Of a stretch of 64,000 nucleotides of DNA, positions 46,510 to 54,598 are shown piece by piece. The notes under the pieces were generated by a model, which was not told the DNA's origin, ran no database searches, and saw nothing but the letters and a program-made list of their open reading frames with translations. The stretch lies in contig CP064988.1 of the NCBI GenBank assembly GCA_016699855.1, positions 2,818,501-2,882,500 of the forward strand, given 5' to 3'. Each line of letters starts with the position of its first letter. The stretch's first letter is position 1. This stretch comes from Rhodospirillales bacterium. GTDB lineage: Bacteria > Pseudomonadota > Alphaproteobacteria > Reyranellales > Reyranellaceae. A program made the translations under genes and the position numbers.

Positions 46510-46658
46510 GCGGGCGGATTCCTGTTCGATGCGCTGTTCGTGCGCCGCGATCATCGACGACGGACGGCGGCGACACAACAACATCGCGGCGCTGTCCTCT
46601 CCGCCTCCCGGTTGCGGGTTGGCACGCTCGCCAACCTCGAAGCGGATGAATTCCTATG

Positions 46659-46704
46659 CTCCGTCCCCCTCAGGCGCCTGGTAAGGCGCCCGAGGGGGAC
46701 GGAG
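46659..46704. other. 20-bp-arm hairpin of unknown function
   Basis: Arms at 46659-46678 and 46685-46704 pair at 19 of 20 positions around TGGTAA. It lies in the 335-bp gap (46510-46844) between the divergent amidase and dehydratase genes, so it is not a terminator for either. It resembles a mobile palindromic unit or a structured leader. The GTTGGC/GCCAAC repeat at 46617-46635 lies beside it. No gene is seen here. Confidence 0.55.
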
Positions 46705-46844
46705 TAAGATAGTCTCACGCGTCACGATATGCGGGCGCGGCGGACGTCGAAGGGAGCGGGCGAGGGGACGCGCATACGGACGGGCGTTGCGGTGGCGGGC
46801 GCGAACGTCGATCATGGCGCGAAGAACATCGGTGGAGGGACGAC

Positions 46845-48569
46845 GTGGGCAGCGACGACGTGGCCAAGGGCATCCGCAAGGGACTGGCGACCTACGGCGA
46901 TCCGGGATTCTCGCTGTTCCTGCGCAAGGCCTTCATCAAGGCCATGGGCTACAGCGACGACGCGCTCGACCGGCCGATCGTCGGCATCACCAACACCTTC
47001 AGCGACTACAACCCGTGCCACGGCAACGTGCCGAAGCTGATCGACGCGGTGAAGCGCGGCGTGATGCTGGCCGGCGGCCTGCCGATGGAGTTCCCGACCG
47101 TCTCGATCCACGAGTCGTTCTCCAACCCCACCAGCATGTTCCTGCGCAACCTCATGGCGATGGACACCGAGGAGATGATCCGCGCCCAGCCGATGGACTC
47201 GGTCGTGCTGATCGGCGGTTGCGACAAGACCGTGCCGGCCCAGCTCATGGCGGCGGCCAGCGCCGACGTGCCGGCGATCATGCTGGTGACCGGCCCGATG
47301 CTGGTCGGCCATTTCCGGGGCGAGGTGCTGGGCGCCTGCACGGATTGCCGCCGCCTGTGGGGCCAGCACCGCGCCGGCACCTTCTCGGAGAGCGACATCG
47401 AGGAGGTCAGCGAACGGCTGGCGCCGACCACGGGCACCTGCATGGTGATGGGCACGGCCAGCACCATGGCCTGCGTGACGGAGGCGCTGGGCATGTCGCT
47501 GCCGGGCAGCGGCTCGATCCCCGCCACCCACGCCGATCGGCTGCGCGCGGCCGAGGCGTCGGGCAAGCGCGCCGTCGAGCTGGCGAAGGCCGGCGGGCCC
47601 AAGCCGCGCGAGATCATGACCAAGGCGGCGTTCCGCAACGCCATCGTGGCGCTGCAGGCGCTGGGCGGCTCGACCAACGGGCTGGTGCATCTCACCGCGA
47701 TCGCCGGACGCTGCGACGTCGCCATCGATCTCGCCGACGTCGACCAGCTCGGGCGCGACGTGCCGGTGCTGGCCGACCTCAAGCCGTCGGGCGAGCACTA
47801 TCTCGAGCATTTCCACTGGGCCGGCGGCACCATGCGGATGCTGCGCGAGATCCAGGAGCACGTCGACCGCGACGCCATGACCATCGCGGGCGTGACGCTG
47901 GGCGCCTCGATCGACGCCGCGCCGGAGATCCCCGGCCAGACCATCATCCGCACGCGGGCGACGGCGCTGAGCGCCACCGGCGCGATGGCCGTCCTGCGCG
48001 GCAACCTCGCGCCCCGGGGCGCGATCATCAAGCAGTCGGCGGCGTCGGCGAAACTGATGAGCCACACCGGCCGCGCGGTGGTGTTCGAGTCGGTCGAGGA
48101 CATGGTCGAGCGCATGGACGATCCGGCGCTCGACGTCACGGCCGACGACGTGCTGGTGCTGCGCAACGCCGGCCCCAAGGGCGCGCCGGGCATGCCGGAG
48201 GCCGGCTACATCCCGATCCCGATGAAGCTGGCGCGCCAGGGCGTGAAGGACATGGTGCGCATCTCCGACGCGCGCATGAGCGGCACGGCGTTCGGTACCA
48301 TCGTGCTGCACATCACGCCGGAATCCGCCATCGGCGGCCCGCTGGGGCTGGTGCGCAACGGCGACCGCATCCAGCTCGACGTGCCGGGACGGCGCATCGA
48401 GCTGCTGGTCGACGCCGCGACGCTGGAAGCGCGGCGGCGCCAATGGACGCCGCCGGTCGACCACGGGATCAACGCGCGGGGCTACACCGGGCTGTTCCTG
48501 CGCAGCGTGCTGCAGGCCGACGAGGGCTGCGACTTCGACTTCCTCGTGCGCGGGCCGGGCGGCGCGTAG
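46845..48569 (+). CDS. IlvD/Edd-family dehydratase
   Basis: The 574-aa protein starts at a GTG with GGTGGAGGG upstream. It has the Fe-S cysteine motifs NPCHGNVPK, IGGCDKTVPAQ and LGACTDCRRLW, the SGSIPATHADR loop, and SDARMSGTAFG near the end. This architecture fits IlvD/Edd-family enzymes that dehydrate either dihydroxy-acids (valine/isoleucine) or sugar acids such as L-arabonate. The HHxxGG-like start and HAD-type substitutions are more like the sugar-acid group, but I cannot decide. It lies outside any ilv cluster. Confidence 0.88.
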   Translation: MGSDDVAKGIRKGLATYGDPGFSLFLRKAFIKAMGYSDDALDRPIVGITNTFSDYNPCHGNVPKLIDAVKRGVMLAGGLPMEFPTVSIHESFSNPTSMFLRNLMAMDTEEMIRAQPMDSVVLIGGCDKTVPAQLMAAASADVPAIMLVTGPMLVGHFRGEVLGACTDCRRLWGQHRAGTFSESDIEEVSERLAPTTGTCMVMGTASTMACVTEALGMSLPGSGSIPATHADRLRAAEASGKRAVELAKAGGPKPREIMTKAAFRNAIVALQALGGSTNGLVHLTAIAGRCDVAIDLADVDQLGRDVPVLADLKPSGEHYLEHFHWAGGTMRMLREIQEHVDRDAMTIAGVTLGASIDAAPEIPGQTIIRTRATALSATGAMAVLRGNLAPRGAIIKQSAASAKLMSHTGRAVVFESVEDMVERMDDPALDVTADDVLVLRNAGPKGAPGMPEAGYIPIPMKLARQGVKDMVRISDARMSGTAFGTIVLHITPESAIGGPLGLVRNGDRIQLDVPGRRIELLVDAATLEARRRQWTPPVDHGINARGYTGLFLRSVLQADEGCDFDFLVRGPGGA

Positions 48570-48659
48570 CGGCGTCCACGCGACATCGGCCCCGGAACCG
48601 CGCTCCGCCGCCCGCGTTGAGACCCCTGCCGGCGCTCTCCCCGGCGCGAGGGGTGGTCG

Positions 48660-49748
48660 ATGCGGCGTGCGATGACGATGGCGGCGCTGGCGGCGGTCCT
48701 GGTGGCCAACCCCGCCCGCGCCGACGAGGAGCCGCCCTCGGCGCCATCGGCGGCGCCGGCCCCGACCAAGGCGGACGCGCCGGACAACCGCACGCCCAAG
48801 GCGATCCTCACGATCCAGATCGAGAACGATTTCCTCAGCCGCTGGGCCAGGTCGGACCGCGACTACACCAACGGCATCCGGCTGGGCTGGCTGTCGGCGC
48901 CGGTGGCGATGCCGCGGTGGCTGGCGTCGGCGACCACCGTCCCGACCTTCCTCGGCGAGCGCAAGGCCGACAGCGTGGTGCGCCGCTGGGGCGTCTCGAT
49001 CGGACAGAATCTCTACACGCCCGCCGACACCGGCCGGCGCGACCTGATCGCCAACGACCGGCCCTACGCCGGCTGGGCGTATATCGGCTTCGCGCTGCAG
49101 TACGCCTATGTCGTCGACGACCAGCCGGTGCGCCTCGACACCATCCAGCTCGACATCGGCGTGGTCGGACCGGCCGCCGCCGGCCGCTTCTCGCAGAACA
49201 ACTGGCACACCCTGATCGGCGCCGACAAGGCGCGCGGCTGGCGCAACCAGCTGCGCAACGAACCGACCGTGAACCTCACCTTCGAGCGCCGCTGGCGGGT
49301 CGGCCGGCTCGACCTGTCGCTGCCGCTGGGGCTCGAGTCGGACGTCATCCCGCGCATCGGCGTGGCGGTCGGCAACGTCGCCACCTACGCCGCGATCGGC
49401 GGCACGATCCGCATCGGCAACGACCTGCGCAACGATTTCGGCCCGCCCCGCGCACGGCCGTCGATGCCCGGCTCGGAGACCTTCGGCGCCCGCGACGGCT
49501 TCGGCTGGTACGTCTTCGCCGGCGTCGACGGCCAGGCGTACGCCCGCAACATCTTCCTCGACGGCAACACCTTCCGCGACAGCCACAACGTCGACCGCCG
49601 GCCGTTCGTGCTCGACGTCCAGGCCGGCGTGGCCCTGCTGTTCCGCAGCGCCCGCGTCAGCCTGACCCACGTGCTGCGCTCGCCGGAGTTCTCCGAGCAG
49701 CGACGCTGGGCGCAGTTCGGCTCGGTCAGCGTGGCGTTCCGCTACTGA
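48660..49748 (+). CDS. LpxR-like lipid A deacylase family protein (DUF2219)
   Basis: The 362-aa outer-membrane protein has a signal peptide (MRRAMTMAALAAVLVANPARA). The LpxR family IENDFLSRWARSDRDYTNGIRLGWLS, QNLYTPADTGRRDLIANDRPYAGWAYIGFALQY and QNNWHTLIGADKARGWRNQL follow, with the terminal SVAFRY typical of beta-barrels. LpxR removes the 3'-acyloxyacyl group of lipid A. The catalytic Asn/Asp/Thr/His set is compatible but was not aligned. It is followed 60 bp later by the kinase gene. Confidence 0.85.
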   Translation: MRRAMTMAALAAVLVANPARADEEPPSAPSAAPAPTKADAPDNRTPKAILTIQIENDFLSRWARSDRDYTNGIRLGWLSAPVAMPRWLASATTVPTFLGERKADSVVRRWGVSIGQNLYTPADTGRRDLIANDRPYAGWAYIGFALQYAYVVDDQPVRLDTIQLDIGVVGPAAAGRFSQNNWHTLIGADKARGWRNQLRNEPTVNLTFERRWRVGRLDLSLPLGLESDVIPRIGVAVGNVATYAAIGGTIRIGNDLRNDFGPPRARPSMPGSETFGARDGFGWYVFAGVDGQAYARNIFLDGNTFRDSHNVDRRPFVLDVQAGVALLFRSARVSLTHVLRSPEFSEQRRWAQFGSVSVAFRY

Positions 49749-49808
49749 GGCGGCCGGCCGCGCGGCGCGGTTGCGCCGCCCGCCGAATCGGCTGAAAATC
49801 GCGCATCG

Positions 49809-52442
49809 GTGCATCGTTCCGAACGGAAGCGCGCCTTGGCCGACGAAGACGTCCATGCGACGGTGTCGTCCGTGGGGGCAAACGCCCCGCCGCGGGTCGA
49901 CGCGCTGACGACGCTGCCGCCGGGGACGCGGATCGGCAAGTACGAGATCCTCGCGACTTTGGGGCAGGGCGGCTTCGGCATCACCTACCGCGCCCGCGAC
50001 ACCCAGCTCGACCGCGACGTCGCGATCAAGGAATACCTGCCGATCAGCTTCGCGGTGCGCCAGCCCGACAGCATGGTGCTGCCGCGCTCGACCCAGATGG
50101 GCGAGGGCTTCCTGTGGGGCCGCGAGCGCTTCCTCGCCGAGGCCAAGACGCTGGCGCGGCTGGAGAAGGCCGAGGGCATCGTCAACGTCTACGATTTCCT
50201 CGAGGCCAACGGCACCGCCTACATGGTGATGGCGCTTGTGGCGGGCGAGACGCTCGAGGCGGTGCTGAAGCGCGAGCGCCGCCTGCCGGCGCCGGCGGTC
50301 GAGCGGCTGCTCTATCCGCTGCTCGACGGGCTCGAGCTGGTGCACGACGCGGGCTTCCTGCACCGCGACATCAAGCCGGCGAACATCCTTATCGACGGGA
50401 AGGGCCAGCCCACCCTGATCGATTTCGGCGCCTCGCGCGTGGCGCTGCAGGGCCGCTCGCAGGCGCTGACGGCGATCTACACGCCGGGCTACGCCGCGTT
50501 CGAGCAGATGACGTCGGCGCGCCAGGGACCGCCGACCGACATCTACGGCCTGGCGGCCACGATCTACCACTGCGTCGCCGGCCGGCCGCCGCCGGGCGCC
50601 GGCGACCGCGTCACCGACGACGAGCTGGTGCCGGCGGTGGAGGTCGGCAAGGGCCGCTACGCGCCCAGCCTGCTGGCCGGGATCGACGCGGCGCTGGCGG
50701 TCAAGTTCAAGGACCGGCCGCAGTCGATCGCCGACTGGCGCCGCCTGCTCGACGGCGTGTCGCCGTCGCTGTCGGCGACGCCGCTCGCCGCGGCGACGCG
50801 CGTGATGGTGGAAGCGCCGCCGCCGGCGGCGGCGGCCGGACATCCGCGGTCGCGGTCGCGCGGCGTGTGGATCGCGGCCGCGGCCGTCGTCGTGGCGATC
50901 GTCGGCGGGGGCGGCGCGTGGCTGGCGACGCGGCCGGCGCCGGAACCGGTCGAGGTGGCGCTGCGCCGCGCCGAGGAGGAATCGCGCCGGCAGGCGGCGC
51001 TGGCCGCCAAGCTGCGCCAGGAGGAGGACGACCGCCGCGCGGCCGAGACCGCGAAGCGCGCCGCCGAGGAGCGCGCCAAGGCCGAGGCCGCCGCCCGCGA
51101 GAAGGAGCGGGCCGAGGCGGAAGCGCGCCGTGTCGCGGCGGAGAAAGCCAAGGCCGACGCGGCGGTCGCCGCCCAAGAGAAGGCCCGGGCCGAAGCCGAG
51201 GCCGCCGCGCGGGAACAGGCGCGTCTGGAGGCCGCGAGGCTCCAGGCCGAGGCCGAAGCGCGCCAGGTGGCCGAGGAGAAGGCGAAGGCCGACGCCGCCG
51301 CGCGCGAGAAGGAGCGTGCCGAGGCGGCGAAGCGTCAGGCCGAGGAGGAGGCGCGCCGCGTCGCCGCGGAGAAGGCCAAGGCCGAGGCCGCCGCGCGCGA
51401 GAAAGCGCGGGCGGAAGCCGAGGCGGCGGCGCGGGAGCAGGCGCGTCTCGACGCGGCGAAGCGTCAGGCCGAGGCGGACGCCCGCCGCGCGACGGAGGAG
51501 AAGGCGAAAGCCGAGATCGCCGCGCGGGAGAAGGCGCGGGTGGATGCCGAGACGGCGATCCGCGAGCAGGCTCGCCTCGAGGCGGCCAAGCGTCAGGCCG
51601 ACGCGGAAGCGCGCCGCGTGGCCGACGAGAAGACGAAGGCCGAGGCGGCGGCGCGGGAGCAGGAGCGGCAGGAAGCCGCGAAACGCCAGGCCGCCGAAGA
51701 GGCCCGCCGTGCCGCCGACGAGAAGGCGAAGGCCGAGGCCGCGGCGCGGGAGCAGGAGCGGCAGGAGGCGGCGAAGCGCCAGGCCGCCGAGGAGGCGCGT
51801 CGACTGGCCGAGGCGATGGCCAGGGCCGACGCCGCCGCGCGCGAGAAGGCGAAGGCCGACGCGGCGCGCCGCGTCGCGGACGAAAGGGCGAAGGCGGAGG
51901 CGGTGGCGCGGGAGAAGGCGAAAGCCGAGGCCGAGGCGGCCGCCCGCGAGCAGGAACGTCTGGCGGCGGCGAAGCGGCAGGCCGAGGAGGAGGCGCGCCG
52001 GGCGGCCGAGGAGAAGGCCAAGGCCGAAGCGGCGGCGCGCGAGAAGGCCAAGGCCGAGGCGGAGGCGCTGGCGGGCGCCAAGGCGCGGGCCGAGGCCGAC
52101 GAGGCCGCGTTGCGCCTGACCGAGCTCGACCGTCGGCGGGTCCAGGTGGCGTTGACGGCGCAGTCTTTCGACACCGGCGGCGCCGACGGCGCGTTCGGCC
52201 CGCGCAGCCGGCAGATGATCGCGGCGTGGCAGAAAAGCCGGGGCTTTCCCGAGACCGGCCACCTGACGGGGCCGCAGATGGCCACGCTGGTGAAGGGCGC
52301 CGAGGCCGCGCTGGCCAAATGGACCGAGGAGCAGAAGCGCCTCGAGCAGGAGCGCCGCGCCCAGGAGCGGCCGGGGGCGCCCGCGAAACCACCGGCGCAG
52401 GGCGGCCGGTCGTTCAGCGACATGTTCAAGAATCCGAACTGA
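49809..52442 (+). CDS. Membrane Ser/Thr kinase with giant periplasmic coiled coil and peptidoglycan-binding domain
   Basis: The 877-aa protein has a kinase domain at about residues 43-315. It carries LGQGGFGITY (51-60), VAIKEYLP, HRDIKPANIL (185-194), DFGASR (205-210) and YAAFEQ. A single membrane helix lies at about 353-373. A highly charged Ala/Glu/Lys/Arg coiled coil (about 385-760) follows, built from near-repeats of the AKAEAAAREKARAEAE type. A PG_binding_1 domain (DTGGADGAFGPRSRQMIAAWQKSRGF, about 765-835) and an S/P tail end the protein. It would sense or grip the cell wall and signal inward. The GTG start is uncertain; a TTG near 49836 is an alternative. Confidence 0.85.
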   Translation: MHRSERKRALADEDVHATVSSVGANAPPRVDALTTLPPGTRIGKYEILATLGQGGFGITYRARDTQLDRDVAIKEYLPISFAVRQPDSMVLPRSTQMGEGFLWGRERFLAEAKTLARLEKAEGIVNVYDFLEANGTAYMVMALVAGETLEAVLKRERRLPAPAVERLLYPLLDGLELVHDAGFLHRDIKPANILIDGKGQPTLIDFGASRVALQGRSQALTAIYTPGYAAFEQMTSARQGPPTDIYGLAATIYHCVAGRPPPGAGDRVTDDELVPAVEVGKGRYAPSLLAGIDAALAVKFKDRPQSIADWRRLLDGVSPSLSATPLAAATRVMVEAPPPAAAAGHPRSRSRGVWIAAAAVVVAIVGGGGAWLATRPAPEPVEVALRRAEEESRRQAALAAKLRQEEDDRRAAETAKRAAEERAKAEAAAREKERAEAEARRVAAEKAKADAAVAAQEKARAEAEAAAREQARLEAARLQAEAEARQVAEEKAKADAAAREKERAEAAKRQAEEEARRVAAEKAKAEAAAREKARAEAEAAAREQARLDAAKRQAEADARRATEEKAKAEIAAREKARVDAETAIREQARLEAAKRQADAEARRVADEKTKAEAAAREQERQEAAKRQAAEEARRAADEKAKAEAAAREQERQEAAKRQAAEEARRLAEAMARADAAAREKAKADAARRVADERAKAEAVAREKAKAEAEAAAREQERLAAAKRQAEEEARRAAEEKAKAEAAAREKAKAEAEALAGAKARAEADEAALRLTELDRRRVQVALTAQSFDTGGADGAFGPRSRQMIAAWQKSRGFPETGHLTGPQMATLVKGAEAALAKWTEEQKRLEQERRAQERPGAPAKPPAQGGRSFSDMFKNPN

Positions 52443-52471
52443 CGCGGCGCGGGGCGGACGCGGCGCGGCCG

Positions 52472-52493
52472 GTCCCGCGGGCGGCCGCGGGAC
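52472..52493 (+). terminator. Hairpin after the kinase gene
   Basis: Perfect 9-bp stem GTCCCGCGG / CCGCGGGAC (52472-52480 with 52485-52493) and a 4-nt loop, 30 bp after the kinase stop. There is no T-run, so termination is only plausible. Confidence 0.45.
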
Positions 52494-52610
52494 GGGTGGC
52501 GCGCCGCGCCGCCGCGCAGGCCTGCGATGAGCGCGGGCGATCTCGACTCCCGGCGCGGCGTGCTCTAGTCAGGCCGGCGTGTTTTTCCGCCGATCCCCGG
52601 AGTCCGCCCG

Positions 52611-53276
52611 ATGAAAGTGTCCGACGCGATCATGTCCCGCCGCTCGATGCGCGTGTTCAAGGACACGCCCGTGCCGGAGGAGGTCGTGCGGCGCGTCGTC
52701 GAGACCGGCAAGCACGCGGCGTCGAACACCAACTGCCAGCCGTGGCGGCTCTACGTGACCATGGGCGCGGCCCGCAAGCGGCTGAGCGCGGCGATCCAGG
52801 CGGCGATCGACGCCGGCCAGAAGCCGGCGCCGGAGTACCGCATCCACGGCGAGCACGTCGAACCCTACCGCGGCCGCCAGGTCGCGCTCGGCAAGGCGCT
52901 CTACGGCATGCTCGGCATCGTCAGGGGCGACGCCGCGGGGATGATGCGGCAGACGCGGCGCAACTTCGATTTCTTCGACGCGCCCGTCGGCATGATCCTG
53001 ACGATGGACCGCCGCCACGGCGAGGGCCAGTGGATCGACATCGGCTGCTTCCTCACCAGCATGATGCTGGTGGCGCGCGAGGAGGGGCTTCACACCTGCC
53101 CGCAGGCGGCGTTCGCCAACTACCACACGGTGATCCGCAAGGAGCTCGGCGTGCCCGACGAGGAGATCGTGCTGTGCGGCATGGCGCTGGGCCACGCCGA
53201 CACCGCCGACACGCCCAACATGCTGGTGCCGGAGCGCGCCGCGCTGGCTGAGTTCTCGACCTGGTTCACGTCCTAG
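52611..53276 (+). CDS. Nitroreductase family protein
   Basis: The 221-aa FMN oxidoreductase begins MKVSDAIMSRRSMRVFKDTPVPEEVVRRVVETGKHAASNTNCQPWRLYV, the nitroreductase N-terminus with the FMN-binding RRS. The middle is FFDAPVGMILTMDRRHGEGQWIDIGCFL and the end ALGHADTADTPNMLVPERAALAEFSTWF. It probably reduces nitroaromatics or quinones with NAD(P)H. The downstream gene at 53321 is a clear paralogue in tandem. Confidence 0.9.
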   Translation: MKVSDAIMSRRSMRVFKDTPVPEEVVRRVVETGKHAASNTNCQPWRLYVTMGAARKRLSAAIQAAIDAGQKPAPEYRIHGEHVEPYRGRQVALGKALYGMLGIVRGDAAGMMRQTRRNFDFFDAPVGMILTMDRRHGEGQWIDIGCFLTSMMLVAREEGLHTCPQAAFANYHTVIRKELGVPDEEIVLCGMALGHADTADTPNMLVPERAALAEFSTWFTS

Positions 53277-53320
53277 GCGGCGCGGCGCCGGGAAGCGTGG
53301 ACGCGCGCGGGGAGGCGGCG

Positions 53321-53989
53321 ATGAAGCTGTCCGAGGCGATCGGCTCGCGGCGCTCGATGCGCCTGTTCAAGCCCGATCCGGTGCCGCGCGAAACCCTGGA
53401 ATGGATGATCCGCACGGCCGGCCGCGCGGCATCGAACGGCAATCTGCAACCGTGGAAACTGCACGTGCTGACCGGCGCGGCGCGGACCCGGCTGAGCGCC
53501 GCGATCCAGGCCGCGATCGACGCGGGCGAGCCGGACACGCGCGAGTACAAGGTCTATCCCGACCCGTTCCGGCCGCCCTACGACGCCCGGCGCAAGACCG
53601 TCGGCAAGCAGCTCTACACGCTGCTCGGCATCGGCCGCGGCGACACCGCCGGCATGGATCGGCAGCACCGCAAGAACTACGATTTCTTCGACGCGCCCGT
53701 CGGCATGATGCTGTGCGTCGACCGCGACATGGGCGGCGGCCAGTGGCTGGATTGCGGCGCCTTCCTCGACCAGCTCATGCTGCTGGCGCGCGAGGCCGGG
53801 CTGCACACCTGCCCGCAGGCGGCGTTCAGCCGCTACCAGCGCGTCGTGCGGCGCGAACTCCGGATTCCGGATGAGCAGATCGTGCTGTGCGGTCTGGCGG
53901 TCGGCTTCGCCGACCCCGACGCGGTGCCGAACAACCTGGTCGCCGAGCGGGCGCCGATCGGCGAGTTCACGACCTGGCACGAGGATTGA
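53321..53989 (+). CDS. Nitroreductase family protein, tandem paralogue
   Basis: The 222-aa protein parallels the preceding one throughout (KLSEAIGSRRSMRLFKPDPVPRETL; AASNGNLQPWKLHV; LSAAIQAAIDAG; FFDAPVGMMLCVDRD; LHTCPQAAFSRYQRVVRRELRIPDEQIVLCGLAVGFADPDAVPNNLVAERAPIGEFTTW). The start at 53321 is homologous to that of its neighbour; the open frame starts 24 bp earlier. The pair arose by tandem duplication and has diverged well. Substrates are unknown. Confidence 0.9.
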   Translation: MKLSEAIGSRRSMRLFKPDPVPRETLEWMIRTAGRAASNGNLQPWKLHVLTGAARTRLSAAIQAAIDAGEPDTREYKVYPDPFRPPYDARRKTVGKQLYTLLGIGRGDTAGMDRQHRKNYDFFDAPVGMMLCVDRDMGGGQWLDCGAFLDQLMLLAREAGLHTCPQAAFSRYQRVVRRELRIPDEQIVLCGLAVGFADPDAVPNNLVAERAPIGEFTTWHED

Positions 53990-54022
53990 CGGCGGGGCCG
54001 TTCTACTAGACCACGGAGGCGC

Positions 54023-54598
54023 GTGGACGAACGGCGCCTTTTCGCGCGGAGGGGGCTCTTGGGTTTTCTGCTGGGGTATTGCCGGGCCGTCGACGGGATG
54101 AACGAGAGGATCGGCTGGATCGCCGACGCTATGATCATCCTCTCCTGCTTCGTCAGCTGCATCAACGCCGCCATCCGCTACGCGTTCGACGACAGCTCGA
54201 ACGCGTGGCTCGAGCTGCAATGGTACATGTTCGCGGTCGCGGTCATGCTGGGCGCGTCCTACACGCTGCGCCGCAACGAGCACGTCCGCGTCGACATCGT
54301 CTACATGACCCTGTCCGAACGCCAGCAGCACTGGGTCGACATCCTCGGCGGCGTTCTCTTCCTCCTGCCGGCCTGCGTCGTGATCGGCTGGCTGTCGTGG
54401 CCGTTCTTCATGCAGTCCTTCGCGGTCGGTGAGGGCTCGAGCAACGCCGGCGGGCTGCTGCGCTGGCCGATCAAGCTGGCCGTGCCGGTCGGCCTCGCCC
54501 TGCTGGCGCTGCAGGGCGTCTCCGAGATCATCAAGCGGTTCGCGGCGCTGCGCGGCTACGTCCAGATCGACTCCAAATACGAGAGGCCGACGCAGTGA
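54023..54598 (+). CDS. TRAP transporter small permease (DctQ-like), first copy
   Basis: The 191-aa protein has about four membrane segments (residues 32-52, 68-86, 112-135 and 152-175). It carries the subfamily signatures SSNAWLELQWYMFAVAVMLGASYTLRRNEHVRVDIVY and GEGSSNAGGLLRWPIKLAVPVGLALLALQGVSEIIKR. The start is a GTG. The stop overlaps the large permease start by 4 bp (GTGA). DctQ assists the large permease DctM in Na+-driven uptake with a periplasmic receptor. Confidence 0.9.
   Translation: MDERRLFARRGLLGFLLGYCRAVDGMNERIGWIADAMIILSCFVSCINAAIRYAFDDSSNAWLELQWYMFAVAVMLGASYTLRRNEHVRVDIVYMTLSERQQHWVDILGGVLFLLPACVVIGWLSWPFFMQSFAVGEGSSNAGGLLRWPIKLAVPVGLALLALQGVSEIIKRFAALRGYVQIDSKYERPTQ

Noticed and set aside
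50960..52090. TolA as the identity of the coiled-coil part
   Set aside because: TolA lacks a kinase domain and the C-terminus here is a PG-binding domain, not TolA domain III. The coil only resembles TolA domain II in composition.
46812..52262. Huge minus-strand open frame of about 1800 codons
   Set aside because: It is the antisense of the dehydratase, LpxR and kinase genes. The Arg/His/Asp-rich composition and lack of motifs are typical of GC-rich shadow frames.
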